From contig JASXTE010000017.1 of the NCBI GenBank assembly GCA_030280995.1, positions 24,147,998 to 24,211,997 of the forward strand: 64,000 bases of DNA, read 5' to 3'. Position 1 is the first letter of the stretch; the number at the start of each line of letters is the position of its first letter. Position numbers and translations under genes: made by a program. This document shows positions 35,301 through 45,477 of the stretch, in pieces. A model generated the notes under the pieces. That model had not been told where the DNA came from. It saw nothing but the letters and a program-made list of their open reading frames with translations, and searched no databases. This DNA comes from Hemileia vastatrix. Its lineage: Eukaryota; Basidiomycota; Pucciniomycetes; Pucciniales; Zaghouaniaceae.

Positions 35301-36353
35301 AAACTCACTAGCTTCTTTGAAAGCATAAACTTTAAGGCCAGTGTTGCTGATCCTTGTTTATTTCTTCATAAAGACCATGAACATCCCTGTTACGTCTTCA
35401 TTCATGTTGACGACCTTATCATTGGAGGTCCTTCAATTGATAATTTCAAGGAAAAGATTACTCAAGCCTTTGATATTGGTGATCAAGGGGAACTTAATTG
35501 GATTTTGGGAATGAAAGTCATTCGAAATCGACCAGAGAAAACAATCACTCTTTCACAACAACTTTACGTTCAAAAACTTCTTAATGAATTCAATCATACA
35601 GAATGTCGAACAGTCACTACCCCTCTTGTCCCCAATTCACAATTCACAAAAAACAACAATACGAAGCTAACTAATATCTTCAACTATCGAAGAGCCATTG
35701 GTCTATTGAATTATCTTGTCCTCTGTACTAGGCCAGACCTAGCTTATGCTGCAAGTTCACTAGCGCAATATCTCAACCAACCTACTGATGAGCAAATAAT
35801 AGCCTTCTTCCATGTGCTACGCTATCTTCAATTAACGAAAGATTACAGTCTTACATTAGGTAATGTCTCCAATTCCGAGTTGGGCTCACTGACTGGCTTT
35901 GCCGATTCCGATTATAATAAATCAACAGATTCAAAATCAACATCTGGTTCCTTAGTTTTTCATCTAGGCCTAATCAGTTGGCGCTCATGCAAACAACAAT
36001 CTGTTTCTTTATCGACCTCTGAATCAGAATATTACGCTATGACTGAGTGTGGTCAGGACTTGTTGTGGACTAAAGAATTGTTTAATGATTTCTCAATCCC
36101 TCTCAAATCAGTACTACTTAACGGAGACAACCAAGGGGCAATCAATCGAGCAATAAATCCTTTATACCAACATCGTACTCGTCACATCAACACCAAAGTT
36201 TGCTGGTTACGAGAACTAGTGAATACTCAACAACTAAAAATTAATTATGTTTCCACAAATTCTATGATAGCTGATATACTTACCAAACCCTTACCAAGAG
36301 TCAAACATCATGAGTTCTTACTTAATTTAAATTTAAAACCATTGCCGTCTTGA
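32358..36353 (+). CDS. Copia gag-pol polyprotein, 1331 aa
   Basis: Single uninterrupted frame with the copia order. Gag (about residues 20-230) has the YSSWKTDIKYAL start. A Cys/His segment (CSKGKHNPL...SCFQLHPE) stands where a zinc knuckle is usual. Protease ILDSGAS lies near 298. The integrase zinc region H-x-H...CKTCALAKAH is near 430-470. The integrase catalytic D, D, E fall in VIHMDLCGPI, SDNGGEF and PIAERGNRS. Reverse transcriptase spans about 855-1100 with QMDVKSAFLHG and FIHVDDLIIG. RNase H follows, with FADSDYNKS, SLSTSESEYYA and the tail MIADILTKPLP. All catalytic positions I can identify are present. The Met at 32358 follows the primer site by 100 bp and is the first in frame. The length is normal for the family. 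Confidence 0.97.
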   Translation: MASTSELRATPNFSYLQDSSNYSEIKGIEKLTDKNYSSWKTDIKYALTVRNLDQFLDEKCPIPTDPDLLNIFNIRQRQTNTIIKMFMDRPNQHKFILDDDAVEPAQLWKRIKDHYASKSTQNCSYVVSQLFKIKFTEGNILEAMNNFRETMRLLREVAPDLFKENILSYIMGNYVLNLLPESYQTAATIILSKYDITNQRPTIENIFSDIESEVTRRKALNLSSIGTALAMDTKTKQLCSKGKHNPLAPHSESSCFQLHPEKRDEFLKRKKERENRNTDNSNKVLSVFNDLSNDHAILDSGASFSIFNNRKFFKTFHNSETTLSMANGDELIALGQGNAMFTSSSGHNFNINHALYAPNVKANLISLVDILLDGWTISNEKGQFKIKNGNTTLLECSSKGRILTFPLVMDPIYSPIYNVNSMDERLKLLHHNYGHPNNQTMEKLFPGLNFSNFSCKTCALAKAHALPFSGNFPTPESPLDVIHMDLCGPITPESKGGKSYFFQIVDGHSRFRHVQFLQLKSETFESYKDFETLVENQLERKVKCIVSDNGGEFVNLPMKNHLKNKGIVHLRTAPYSPQQNPIAERGNRSIVEKAKCLLIEAGLDSEWWAEAVNTATFLLNILPTSALENGKTPWELWHKNSKLPSKLYPFGSDVVYHLQKHKRVGKFDKSGEEGIFLGYCDGHVNYRIYSPSTDSIITTHDVKFLNTFNLSGQISKGKTIDSLQFPNIVITNEYSFIDSNDNNVSSSDETPISPLPEVPGQANYDGDNDTSVGPKLKHYDYVPLNTKPPKEISSQIDPSNILTTKRRANVACMIVTPFDTPRNYYEAVNSPESDEWMKAIDAELKSISHHNVWEESACPSNNHLIGTTWTFKKKTDSEGNIIKYKARLCAQGFSQIEGIEYNETYAPTGRLATLRFLLGLAAYKDWEICQMDVKSAFLHGNLDEDIYLRYPQGYTPKDDQQCLHLKKSLYGLKQSPRCWYNKLTSFFESINFKASVADPCLFLHKDHEHPCYVFIHVDDLIIGGPSIDNFKEKITQAFDIGDQGELNWILGMKVIRNRPEKTITLSQQLYVQKLLNEFNHTECRTVTTPLVPNSQFTKNNNTKLTNIFNYRRAIGLLNYLVLCTRPDLAYAASSLAQYLNQPTDEQIIAFFHVLRYLQLTKDYSLTLGNVSNSELGSLTGFADSDYNKSTDSKSTSGSLVFHLGLISWRSCKQQSVSLSTSESEYYAMTECGQDLLWTKELFNDFSIPLKSVLLNGDNQGAINRAINPLYQHRTRHINTKVCWLRELVNTQQLKINYVSTNSMIADILTKPLPRVKHHEFLLNLNLKPLPS

Positions 36354-36364
36354 GCACGGGTGGG

Positions 36365-37466
36365 TGTTAATATTCTATAAGCATGTTATACTTTTCATCA
36401 CCTAGCATATGATTTAGACGACTACCTATGTATTTAGATACCCTAACACTAGATAATCTCCTATATCACTATTTATATGCATACCCTAACTTGAATACTT
36501 TTAAGGATGCCTCCTCACTACTGAGTCGGCATCCAATCTTTTCTCTTCTCATTATTAATATTTTTGCTCACCCGTTTCTTTAGCTTTTGTTTCCTTTCTC
36601 TGTCCTGTCCTGTCCTTGCTCGTCCATTTCTCTCCTCCCTCGTCCACATCCTTTCTTTGTCCATCTGCTGTCCTTACTTCACTTACTTACTCTATTGATT
36701 CTTATCAGGTAACAAGTATGTGCTCTACGACTGCAATGCATCCAATCTTTTCTCTTCTCATTATTAATATTTTTGCTCACCCGTTTCTTTAGCTTTTGTT
36801 TCCTTTCTCTGTCCTGTCCTGTCCTTGCTCGTCCATTTCTCTCCTCCCTCGTCCACATCCTTTCTTTGTCCATCTGCTGTCCTTACTTCACTTACTTACT
36901 CTATTGATTCTTATCAGGTAACAAGTATGTGCTCTACGACTGCAATGCATCCAATCTTTTCTCTTCTCATTATTAATATTTTTGCTCACCCGTTTCTTTA
37001 GCTTTTGTTTCCTTTCTCTGTCCTGTCCTGTCCTTGCTCGTCCATTTCTCTCCTCCCTCGTCCACATCCTTTCTTTGTCCATCTGCTGTCCTTACTTCAC
37101 TTACTTACTCTATTGATTCTTATCAGGTAACAAGTATGTGCTCTACGACTGCAATGCATCCAATCTTTTCTCTTCTCATTATTAATATTTTTGCTCACCC
37201 GTTTCTTTAGCTTTTGTTTCCTTTCTCTGTCCTGTCCTGTCCTTGCTCGTCCATTTCTCTCCTCCCTCGTCCACATCCTTTCTTTGTCCATCTGCTGTCC
37301 TTACTTCACTTACTTACTCTATTGATTCTTATCAGGTAACAACTTTTGTTTCCTTTCTCTGTCCTGTCCTGTCCTTGCTCGTCCATTTCTCTCCTCCCTC
37401 GTCCACATCCTTTCTTTGTCCATCTGCTGTCCTTACTTCACTTACTTACTCTATTGATTCTTATCA
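36365..37466 (+). repeat. Copia 3' LTR (1102 bp)
   Basis: Same sequence as the 5' LTR but 418 bp longer, exactly two further 209-bp units (unit starts GCATCCAATC at 36529, 36738, 36947 and 37156). Confidence 0.95.
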
Positions 37467-37471
37467 ATAAA

Positions 37472-38690
37472 AAAAAAGCGAGCGAAGTTGCTGCATGCAA
37501 CTTCGCTCGCTTTTAAACACAAAATCTTGCAGGCAGTTTTAAACTGCCTGCAAGATGTATTATAAAATTGGCCAAAGCCACTTTTAGTGGCTTTGGCCAA
37601 TTTTTATTTTATTTTTTATTAAAAGCTGCCAGCTTAAAGCTGGCAGCAATTTTTTTTTATTTCAATCCCGAGCCACTTCCTGTGGCTCGGGTTCTTTTTT
37701 TTATATGTAATTATAAATTACTACCAGCCAGGCTCCCCCTGGCTGTTAGTTTATGTTTTAAGCAGCCAATGTTGCTTAAAGAAACATTGGCTGATCGATC
37801 ACCTTAAGACCTCCCAGCCAGTGTTATCTGGCTGGGGGATGAAAAAAAAGTTATTGCAACCAAAGTCGCTTGTAGCAACTTTGGTTGCTTTAAAAAAAGA
37901 CTTGCAGCCTGGTTTATACTGGCTGCAAGTCATTAATATAAAAAAAAGCGAGTGAAGTTGCTGCATGCAACTTTGCTCGCTTTTAAACACAAAATCTTGC
38001 AGGCAGTTTTAAACTGCCTGCAAGATGTATTATAAAATTGGCCAAAGCCACTTTTAGTGGCTTTGGCCAATTTTTTTTTTTATTAAACGCTGGCAGCAAA
38101 TTTTTTTTATTTCAATCCCAAGCCACTTCCTGTGGCTCGGGTTCTTTTTTTTTTATGTAATTATAAATTACTACCAGCCAGGCTCCCCCTGGCTGGTAGT
38201 TTATGTTTTAAGCAGCCAGTTTTCCTTAAGCAAATTGGCTGCTTAAACCTTACCTACAACCTCCCAGACAGTGTTATCTGGCTGGGGGGTGCAAAAATGA
38301 GCTTGAAACCAAAGTCGCTACAAGCAACTTTGGCTGCTTTATTAATTGACTTGCAGCCAGTTTATTCCTGGCTGCAAGTCAATAATGTAAAAAAAAAGGT
38401 GAGCAAAGTTGCTACATGCAACTTCGATCACTTTTAAACACAACATCTTGCAGGCAGTTTTAAACTGCCTTCAAGATGTATTATTAAATTGACCAAATCC
38501 ACTTTTAGTGGTTTTGGTCAATTTTTTTTTATGTTACAATAAGCGCTGCCAGCTTACAAAGCTGGTAGCAAAATATTCTATTTTATTTTCAAACCTAAGT
38601 CACTTCCTGTGGCTTGGTTTAATTTTTTTTATGAATTTTCAAATTACTACAAGCTAGGCTCCATCTTTCTGGTAGTGTTATCTGACATTT
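37472..38690. repeat. Hairpin string: ~450-bp unit of ten distinct hairpins
   Basis: In order, the left arms are GCGAGCGAAGTTGC (palindromic around GCATGC), ATCTTGCAGGCAGTTTT, AAATTGGCCAAAGCCAC, GCTGCCAGCTT, CCCGAGCCACTTCC, CTACCAGCCAGG, AGCAGCCAATG, CCTCCCAGCCAG, GCAACCAAAGT and GACTTGCAGCC. Each is followed within a few bases by its complement. The set starts near 37472, again near 37941, and a third, more decayed time near 38390, fading by 38690. Linkers are 8-30 bases and AT-rich. Open frames of 63-101 residues across this region are accidental. I know of no named element with this design. Confidence 0.93.
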
Positions 38691-39885
38691 GAAAGCTTAA
38701 AAAAACATTATATGAAATAAAAAAAGCATACTCTTTGATATATTAAGAATTATGAGTGGTAAAGGATTGATGAAGGGATTAATGGCTCAAAAATAAAATT
38801 GGCCATTGCTGATAAGGAGATTTATAGAACAATAGAGATTATCAATGATAATTAGATGGGATGGAGTACATTAGGGCATCTCAAACTTGATCAAATACGC
38901 CACATAAACACACCACAAAAAAAGTACCAAACACACCATCAGAAAATGAAATACACCTGCCATGGACAGGTGTATTTTGATGGTGTGTTTCACCTCAAAC
39001 ACACCTTCTTTTGGTATAAAAAGCCATCAAAACACTTTTCTCCTTCATCTTGATTAGTCAGCAATAGGTACAGACAAGCCATCTCTTTAGATTCTTTTCG
39101 CCTAATTCTTAAGGGCTTATTCTTCAACATGTGAAAAACATGACTTCCCACCACTTAAGCAGCCACTTCATCATACACTCACCCTTAGTCTTAATCACCA
39201 TTCACTAAAATTCCTCTTTCAGTCCATTGTAAACTAGAAATAACTGCTACCACTCTAGCCCTGGATCTATTGGTTAACTCAGATACCAACTCCAATGCTG
39301 AAATTGACTTGGCTTACATGTGTGACATGCTAAAGAATCACTACTTATATTCCAGAACACTTTCCATACAACACCAACCACAATTTAACCTTGAGGTTCT
39401 TTAAAGCATTCCTTAAATTAGATTTAAACAGATATTTTGCACAACCTTTCCTGGATTTCTCAGTTACTTGAACTGATAAAATATCACTCAATTTTCAGAA
39501 ATGATTCTTGTTGTTCATAAAGATATCCTCCTATTCAAATCTGTGTTGCACTTTGTCATTTTAGTTCAAACTGAAATGGTGGCACATTTACCCATCTTGA
39601 AAACCTCTTCCAGATCAGAGATGGAAATAAATATTTTGGTGGAAAAAAATTCTTTGAATCTCTCTTATATACATTGCATGCTTCTACTCTTGCTATTTTT
39701 TAGGATTCCAGTTAATTAAATGTTTTGTATTTAAATTATAAGTAATGTTTTTCTCCATATCTACTTGACTAAAATTCATTCTGGATTTCTATTAATTATT
39801 TGGTTAAATATGGTTTTTCAACAGCTTCATTAACCAACCCTTATGCACAAGATACATAAATTAACAAATTTTATTTTTCTAAATC

Positions 39886-40137
39886 TAGAAATTTGGCAAT
39901 ACCCTCCCCTGCATTTCACTATATTAGGGGGTGGTGATTGCCATTTTTTTATGTCAAAAAATTCTTTTATGTCTGAAAAAAAAAATGGCAATACCTCATC
40001 CTGAATTTTACTGTGGGAGGGGGTGGAGATTGCCATTTTTTTTCATGTCAAAAAAAATATTTATGTAAGAAAAAAAATTTACAATACCTCCCCCTGCAAC
40101 TTACTGTGGGAGGGGGTAAAGATTACCAAATTTTCAT
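39886..40137. repeat. Triplicate G-rich/C-rich hairpin repeat
   Basis: Three units of roughly 85-100 bp each contain TGGCAATACC, a C-rich CTCCCCCTGCA-type arm, TTTACTGTGGGAGGGGGT and AGATTGCCA, so that both an outer (TGGCAAT/ATTGCCA) and an inner (CTCCCCC/GGGAGGGGG) stem can form. They are separated by A/T-rich spacers containing TTTATGTC. Confidence 0.8.
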
Positions 40138-40899
40138 TTTAATTTCATAAATTCTTATATAAATCAATAAAAAAATATAATCAGCCAAGTTAAAGTAATG
40201 GGATTCACAATTCCACCTGCTAATGATTTCAGATGTGACCAAAGCCAAATAAATCATATGACAAGCAATGTATTGACAATTCATCCATTCAATACAAATA
40301 AATAATTAAATGAACAAATTTATACAGCAGCAAGGCTCAATTTCACAAACATTTTATTTGATTGATTATATTTAATAATTGATAATTTAAAAATTTATGA
40401 AATAAAAAAAAATGGAAAATCTTCTAATTACCCTATTTGGAACCCCTCCCTAAAGATTTACTATAAATAGGGCCCTTCCCCCTTGCTTTACTTACCTGGT
40501 TTATCAGACTTTGGTTGATCTGGAATGAAAAACAAAAATGAGTAAGTGCTTCACAAGATTCCGAAAAAATGAGAAAAATTTTTACAAGATATCAAACCAG
40601 GAGTTTCCTTGGTAGTTTGATGATTATCTCTTGGATTTTCGATTGATGATTATGCTGAGAAGAGTTCCAAATAGATTTGATGATACCATCTCCTGAAAAA
40701 AATCGAAAACATCAACAAATCAGGGAAAAAAATGATTTTTAAAGAAGAAAAATTGAGTAAACAAATGATAAAAAACAGTTGAGGAATTGACATACCTTTG
40801 GAGTGGTACAATGAAAAGTATCAGAAAAAACATGCATATTACAGAATATCAAAATTCAAAAATTTAAATTAGTTTACATAAAAAAACTCAACTTTAAAA

Positions 40900-41600
40900 G
40901 TAGATATCTCAGAAATTTCGGAGCCAAAATTGATTATGCTTTCTGGAAATGAAATTCATGCCTATAGAGAACCTGTAATCAAAATAATGTGAGATTTGAA
41001 TGAGCTAAAATTCATCAAATGTTAATATTCATCCTCATAAAAAAATTACAAAATAGGAAGGACTCATCCAAAACTGATATTTAGCTGATCAAATCAGAGC
41101 CAAAAGCCTGAAGTATTATTTGAAATAGATTGCATAAGCCCTATATGCATATTATGCAACATTGAACTTAAAAAATGTAAATTAGTCTATTAAACAAGAT
41201 TCAACTTTGGAAGAAGTTATCTCAGCAACCACTAGACCAAATTCAACACCATTTGCTGGAAATAAAATAAATGATTCTTGAGATTCTTTCTAAAAAAGTA
41301 TATTTCATTTAAAAAACCCCAATCCTATTTCTGACCTTTTATTTTTGACTTAAAAGAAAATCAAAAAAGGGTTATAAAAATTAAAGTCAGGTATTATCAA
41401 TGGTCTATAAAGATCTATTTTAGATACCTATGTTATTTATAAAAATTATATTTGTTCCAGAGTAAGACCTACTTGAGAATATTAAAATAAATTTGATGGA
41501 AGTTTGAGCCAAGTAAATAATAAATATCTCATTAACCAGTGAGCCAAATCAGATGTTGCTTGGTGGATATGAGAGCTAGGCTTCTGTAGAACCTTCTTAA
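40900..41600. repeat. Degenerate ~309-bp tandem repeat
   Basis: Matching phrases of the type ATATCTCA-(9-10 bases)-GAGCCAAAT...TGCTGGAAAT begin at about 40907, 41218 and 41525, a step of 307-311 bp, with similar but decayed flanks. They form the core of the TIR element and have no coding frame. Confidence 0.5.
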
Positions 41601-42395
41601 AAGTGGAAATGTGATTTGTGAAAACAAAAAAAAGAAATAGAAAAAAAAACAAAAACAAATTCAGAAAAAGAACTTCAGTTAAAATTGAAAAAAATATGGT
41701 GGGAGGATGACTTACCTGATGAGATGTCTTCAAAGATGTAAAAGGACCAGATTTAAGTTCAGGAAGTGATTGATAAAAAAATAGAAGAAGAGTTAAGGAA
41801 TTGAGAGAAGATGAATAAAAGGATATGAGGGATCATTGAAAAACAGAAAGAATGAAAAATTATGCAATTTCTGAAATATCCAACTTCATGTTGAGATGAT
41901 TAACCAAAATGAATCAGGAAGGGAAAAATTATGCTTTCAGTGAAAATTCAAAATAAAAGTTAATATGCTAAAATAAAACAAAACCAAGTGGAAAGTACAT
42001 GCAACTTGATCATTTTGAGAGCATGAAAAAAGGATTTAAAAGGGTTGTTTTGACAATTTTGTAGTGTTCTTGGCATGATGACTGAGTTTTGAGGATATAA
42101 ATTTGTTCAGGAATTTTTGATAAAGAAAGTAATGAAAAGCTCAAAATTTACTGGGGCACCATGTGTAAAAATTTGTATCAAAAAAGTGGGTTGGGAAAAA
42201 TGTGATGTGTGGTGAATTGGGAGGATCTTTAGATTGGTTGCCTGTGCTGTGGTTGGAAAATTTTCACTAAAGTAGGACATATTTGACCCCATGTTTATAA
42301 TCTCATGTACCAAATCAGCCATGTTTCATGGTGTGTTTATGTGGTGGTTTTCAAATGAAATCCACCAGGCATATTTGTTCAAGTTTGAGACCCCC

Positions 42396-43285
42396 TATTA
42401 AAAAGTAGATGGGTAGAGGAGGAGGAAGAGATCCTTAAGAAGATGAATAAAATATTACTTTCAAAATTTTTTACAGATAAATATTGAATTGAAATAAATT
42501 TTGTAAATATTTTTGTCATTATATTGATTTCCACTTTTAAATGCAGTTACTATTTCACATGCACTCATACCAAAACTTGTGAAAGTGATTTATATAAGCA
42601 TTAAGTATTTAAAAAGGAAAACTTGCATATTAATTTCAATAAAAACCTTTCATGTTATACACTTTAAGGACTATTTTTATTTTTATTTAAATATAAATAT
42701 TTCTTTTAATTGAGTAAATGAAGATTTTATTTTCAATAGCTTGTAGGTCTTATATTTTTGGTAAAATTTAAAAAATTATACAAAATTTAGTTTTACAAAG
42801 ACTTAACAGATTAGAAGTGAGAAGTGACTATAATCTTTTTAAATTTTGAAAATAGGAATGGCATTAGTTATTTCAATTCCTATAGTTGTTAATATTTGTG
42901 ATCAGAAAATTTGCTAAATTTATTTATTGTTACAATTATGTAGTAAAAGATATTATTATTGTAAATTAAATTTACTTTCATAATTTTATGGTTTATCTTT
43001 TTAATGCAAAGTAATGATTAGGTATGTTAAAGATTAATTTTCTTCCTCTAAATTGATAAAAATATTGTATATTCAAAAGCTTATGTTGGATCAATGTGTG
43101 CTCAATGTGTGCTCAATGAAGGATAAAATCATTGTTATAGTTGATCAACTTATGCATAACTTGAGATCAGTTGAGGTTCATTTTTGGACCTATCTGAGAA
43201 TAAATGTAAATCTAACTCTAATTTACTTATGTTTATAAAGTATTCATAAACCTGGCATAATTAAGGGACACTCTAAATTTCAGGA
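42396..43285. other. AT-rich spacer
   Basis: No supported gene. Short direct duplication GTGTGCTCAAT at 43096 and 43107. Confidence 0.4.
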
Positions 43286-43328
43286 GAGGGGATTGCTAGC
43301 AATTCACCCCTAGATTTCCTGTGGTGAT
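43286..43328 (+). repeat. ATTGCTAGCAAT module, copy 3
   Basis: GGGG, then ATTGCTAGCAAT, then TCACCCCTAGATTTCCTGTG and GTGATG. Same layout as the modules at 11686 and 21185, but here no GTGTCCA palindrome array follows. Confidence 0.6.
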
Positions 43329-44694
43329 GTACAAGTGAGAAGCACCATCCACATATCCAGAAGCTTCAAAAAGCTCCAGAAACAACTTCACATCCTCTCC
43401 CATAAACATAGGCCCCTTCCAGGACTAGATCCTGACAGAAGGACTAACAGAATCAGGAGGATTACCATCCTCATCAGTACCAACAGTGCCACTACCACCA
43501 CTAGAGAAAGAGGGTCCAGAAGCCATGTTCCAATAGATTCCAGAAAACCAATCTCCAACCACAGAAGAGAGTCCAAAAGTAACAGAAAGTTTAAAATGAT
43601 AGAAAATCCTCATCCAACATTGGGTGCCAGAAATTTAGACAATCCTATAAAACTAGCAATAGGCCTTGACCAAGAAAGTTGGAGTAAAACTAGAGAGAAA
43701 AACCCCTGTCCCTTTGAGAAAAAACAGGTAAGATTTATTTGCTACAGATAATTAGAGACTGTTAAAATACCCCTTCCAACACACTTCTTGACTTCTTTAC
43801 AAGTCAAGATAGTAGCCAATAGCAGACCACTGAGAAACAATGAACCAGAAACCTGAAATGCAGATAAATCCACACCAGAAAACCAAAGACACAGTGCACT
43901 TGTTGCACAAACGCAGAAAAGATACTTGATGTAGGCTGAAAAGCTACAACAGAGAAATCAGTTGCCAAATTTAAGTTAAATGATGAACTTGCCTTGCAAC
44001 ATACACAGCCAATTTCGGCTAAAAAACAGTGAAAACTGAGTGAGAAACAATGATATAACTACCAGATGGTTGTATGATAATTAAAATTGCCCAATACTAT
44101 CTTATTCAGTATGTGGACACAGACCACCTATCTAAAAATCGATGCACAGCAACTAATTTGGCTCCTTTGACTTCTAAATTGAATAAAAACCCTCTAGAAA
44201 TGCTCCCCAGCCTTCTATAACCAAGGCAGGCGGCCCACCTAGAAGTGGCCAGACCTCCCTGAAGCCAGAAAACCACCAAAAACCTCCAATAAAGCCCAAA
44301 ATACTTAAAAAAATTCACCACAACTACTAAAACCCTTAAAACACAAAATTAAGCTATGAAAACATTGGGACATAAAATATAGAGCCAAATTATCTCTACT
44401 TAATTTTACAAAGCACTTAACCCTAAGAAATAAGGTTATCCCGTAAAACACAAAAAACAAAATTAAACAGCTATCTTTTATACATTAAAAGTGAGAAAAT
44501 GTCCTCTCAAAACTTAGAATATGAAAAATTTCAACAAGACATCAAATATAGAGAATGGCCAGGGCTAGCCAATGGTAGTACCGACCTACCCATAGTCCCA
44601 ATATTCAATGAATAAAACCAGAAAAACACATAATTATTTGACCAATGTCAATTAAGACATACAAAAACAGCACCATACAGACCAAAAAAGGCCT
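43329..44694. other. Stretch of uncertain content
   Basis: An Arg/Ser/Thr-rich open frame (43335-43751) lies here but lacks recognisable motifs and overlaps open frames on the other strand, so I do not call it. The base composition is less AT-rich than the spacers and may be untranslated sequence of the gag-like repeat that follows. Confidence 0.3.
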
Positions 44695-45388
44695 ATGCCA
44701 ATGTTGGAAACCACATACTCCCTCCAATTGGGAATGTCCACATTCTACTTCACCAAAAACACCATGCTCACACATTTTTCAAAATCAATCTCTGAAATGG
44801 GTCCCAGTCAATACTCTATTGACCATAACCTCATCTGCACCATAAAACCACCAATTCATTCATACAGAACTGCTTTTGATGCCTGCTATTCCAGAAAGAA
44901 ATCTTGCTCCAGACGTGGTCCATTATCATCTGCAACAGATTCACCTCCCCCTCAACCTGGTCCATCTTCCAGCAAAACCAAAAAATCCAGGCCTTCCATC
45001 CTGATACTGAGATTAATAAACAAGTTTCACCCTTCCAAAAAGAGTGCCAACACCAACAAAACCACTAGCTCTAACATAAAAGGTCCTTCTAATAGTAAAA
45101 CCAATACTTCTCCATACTGAGATTTAAGCTGATGAATTACCAGTTCATTCCCATCCAGAAAGTGATGATGACAATGTGGGAACCATTGATTCACCACCAA
45201 CTAATCAATTGCCCACCATCAAGGAAAAATTCAAACAAAACTCCTCTCAACAAAAGCATCTCATTCTAAACTACTTCCAATCCACTCCTTCCAATGATCC
45301 ACAGGAAATTGAGAAAAGAAGACACCTCATCCACCAGTTCAAGACTAATGCTGAACAATTTGTTTCATCTCTTGATTTTCTTCTGTAA
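44695..45388 (+). pseudogene. Gag-like / Cys-cluster gene remnant, copy 1
   Basis: Two consecutive frames (44695-45120 and 45176-45388) look like parts of one protein. A Cys/Lys cluster FDACYSRKKSCSRRG is followed by a Ser/Pro/Lys-rich disordered segment and then a helical C-terminal part, EKRRHLIHQFKTNAEQF. The cluster aligns with ACDSFNSKKKKCDRD in the gene at 46057. Together they suggest an ancestral CD-x-C-x(4)-K-x-C half of a Zn2Cys6-like finger, with one Cys lost in each copy. Whether this is a retroelement gag or a DNA-binding protein cannot be decided. Frame breaks and the missing Cys argue for a remnant. Confidence 0.4.
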
Positions 45389-45477
45389 TTTATTCTTGAT
45401 TGAACCTTTTGACTTAGAAATGAAATTCTTGACCACTCTCCAGACTTCCTGAATGTAGCCAATCATAAGAAACTCCC

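Larger units (their letters stand above)
31557..37466 (+). mobile_element. Intact Ty1/copia LTR retrotransposon
   Basis: Complete element: 5' LTR 31557-32240, primer site 32241, one open polyprotein frame, a purine-rich tract (GAGCACGGGTGGG) before the 3' LTR at 36365-37466, and a five-base target duplication ATAAA at 31552-31556 and 37467-37471. Both LTRs begin TGTTAATATT and end TTATCA. By eye the LTRs are identical apart from two extra 209-bp units in the 3' copy, so insertion looks recent. The host site is the hairpin string, and a sister unit at 37.93 kb shows the uninterrupted version of the site. Confidence 0.97.
38874..42395. mobile_element. Non-autonomous TIR DNA transposon, ~3.5 kb
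   Basis: The left end starts GGGCATCTCAAACTTGATCA and reaches GCCACATAAACACACCA. The right end, read inward on the minus strand, starts GGGGGTCTCAAACTTGAACA and after a 22-27 base hairpin-like insert reaches the same ACCACATAAACACACCA. Both ends are flanked by TA, which may be the target duplication. No transposase or other convincing coding frame lies inside, so it would need enzymes from elsewhere. The left terminus also contains a nested hairpin (ACACACCATC ... ATACACCTG / CAGGTGTAT ... GATGGTGTGT) at 38932-38990. Confidence 0.65.

Noticed and set aside
31871..37470. Repeated 64-residue minus-strand and 75-120 residue plus-strand frames
   Set aside because: They lie inside the copia LTRs and recur with the 209-bp unit; no independent coding evidence.
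37568..38437. Frames of 63-101 residues in the hairpin string
   Set aside because: They read straight through hairpin arms and differ between units; composition follows the repeat.
41482..41733. 83-residue minus-strand frame with a Phe/Leu run
   Set aside because: Arises from an A-rich tract inside the degenerate 309-bp repeat; no homologous frame in the other copies.
43335..43751. 138-residue Arg/Ser-rich plus-strand frame
   Set aside because: No motif, overlapping frames on the other strand, and no splice or start context; not enough to call a gene.
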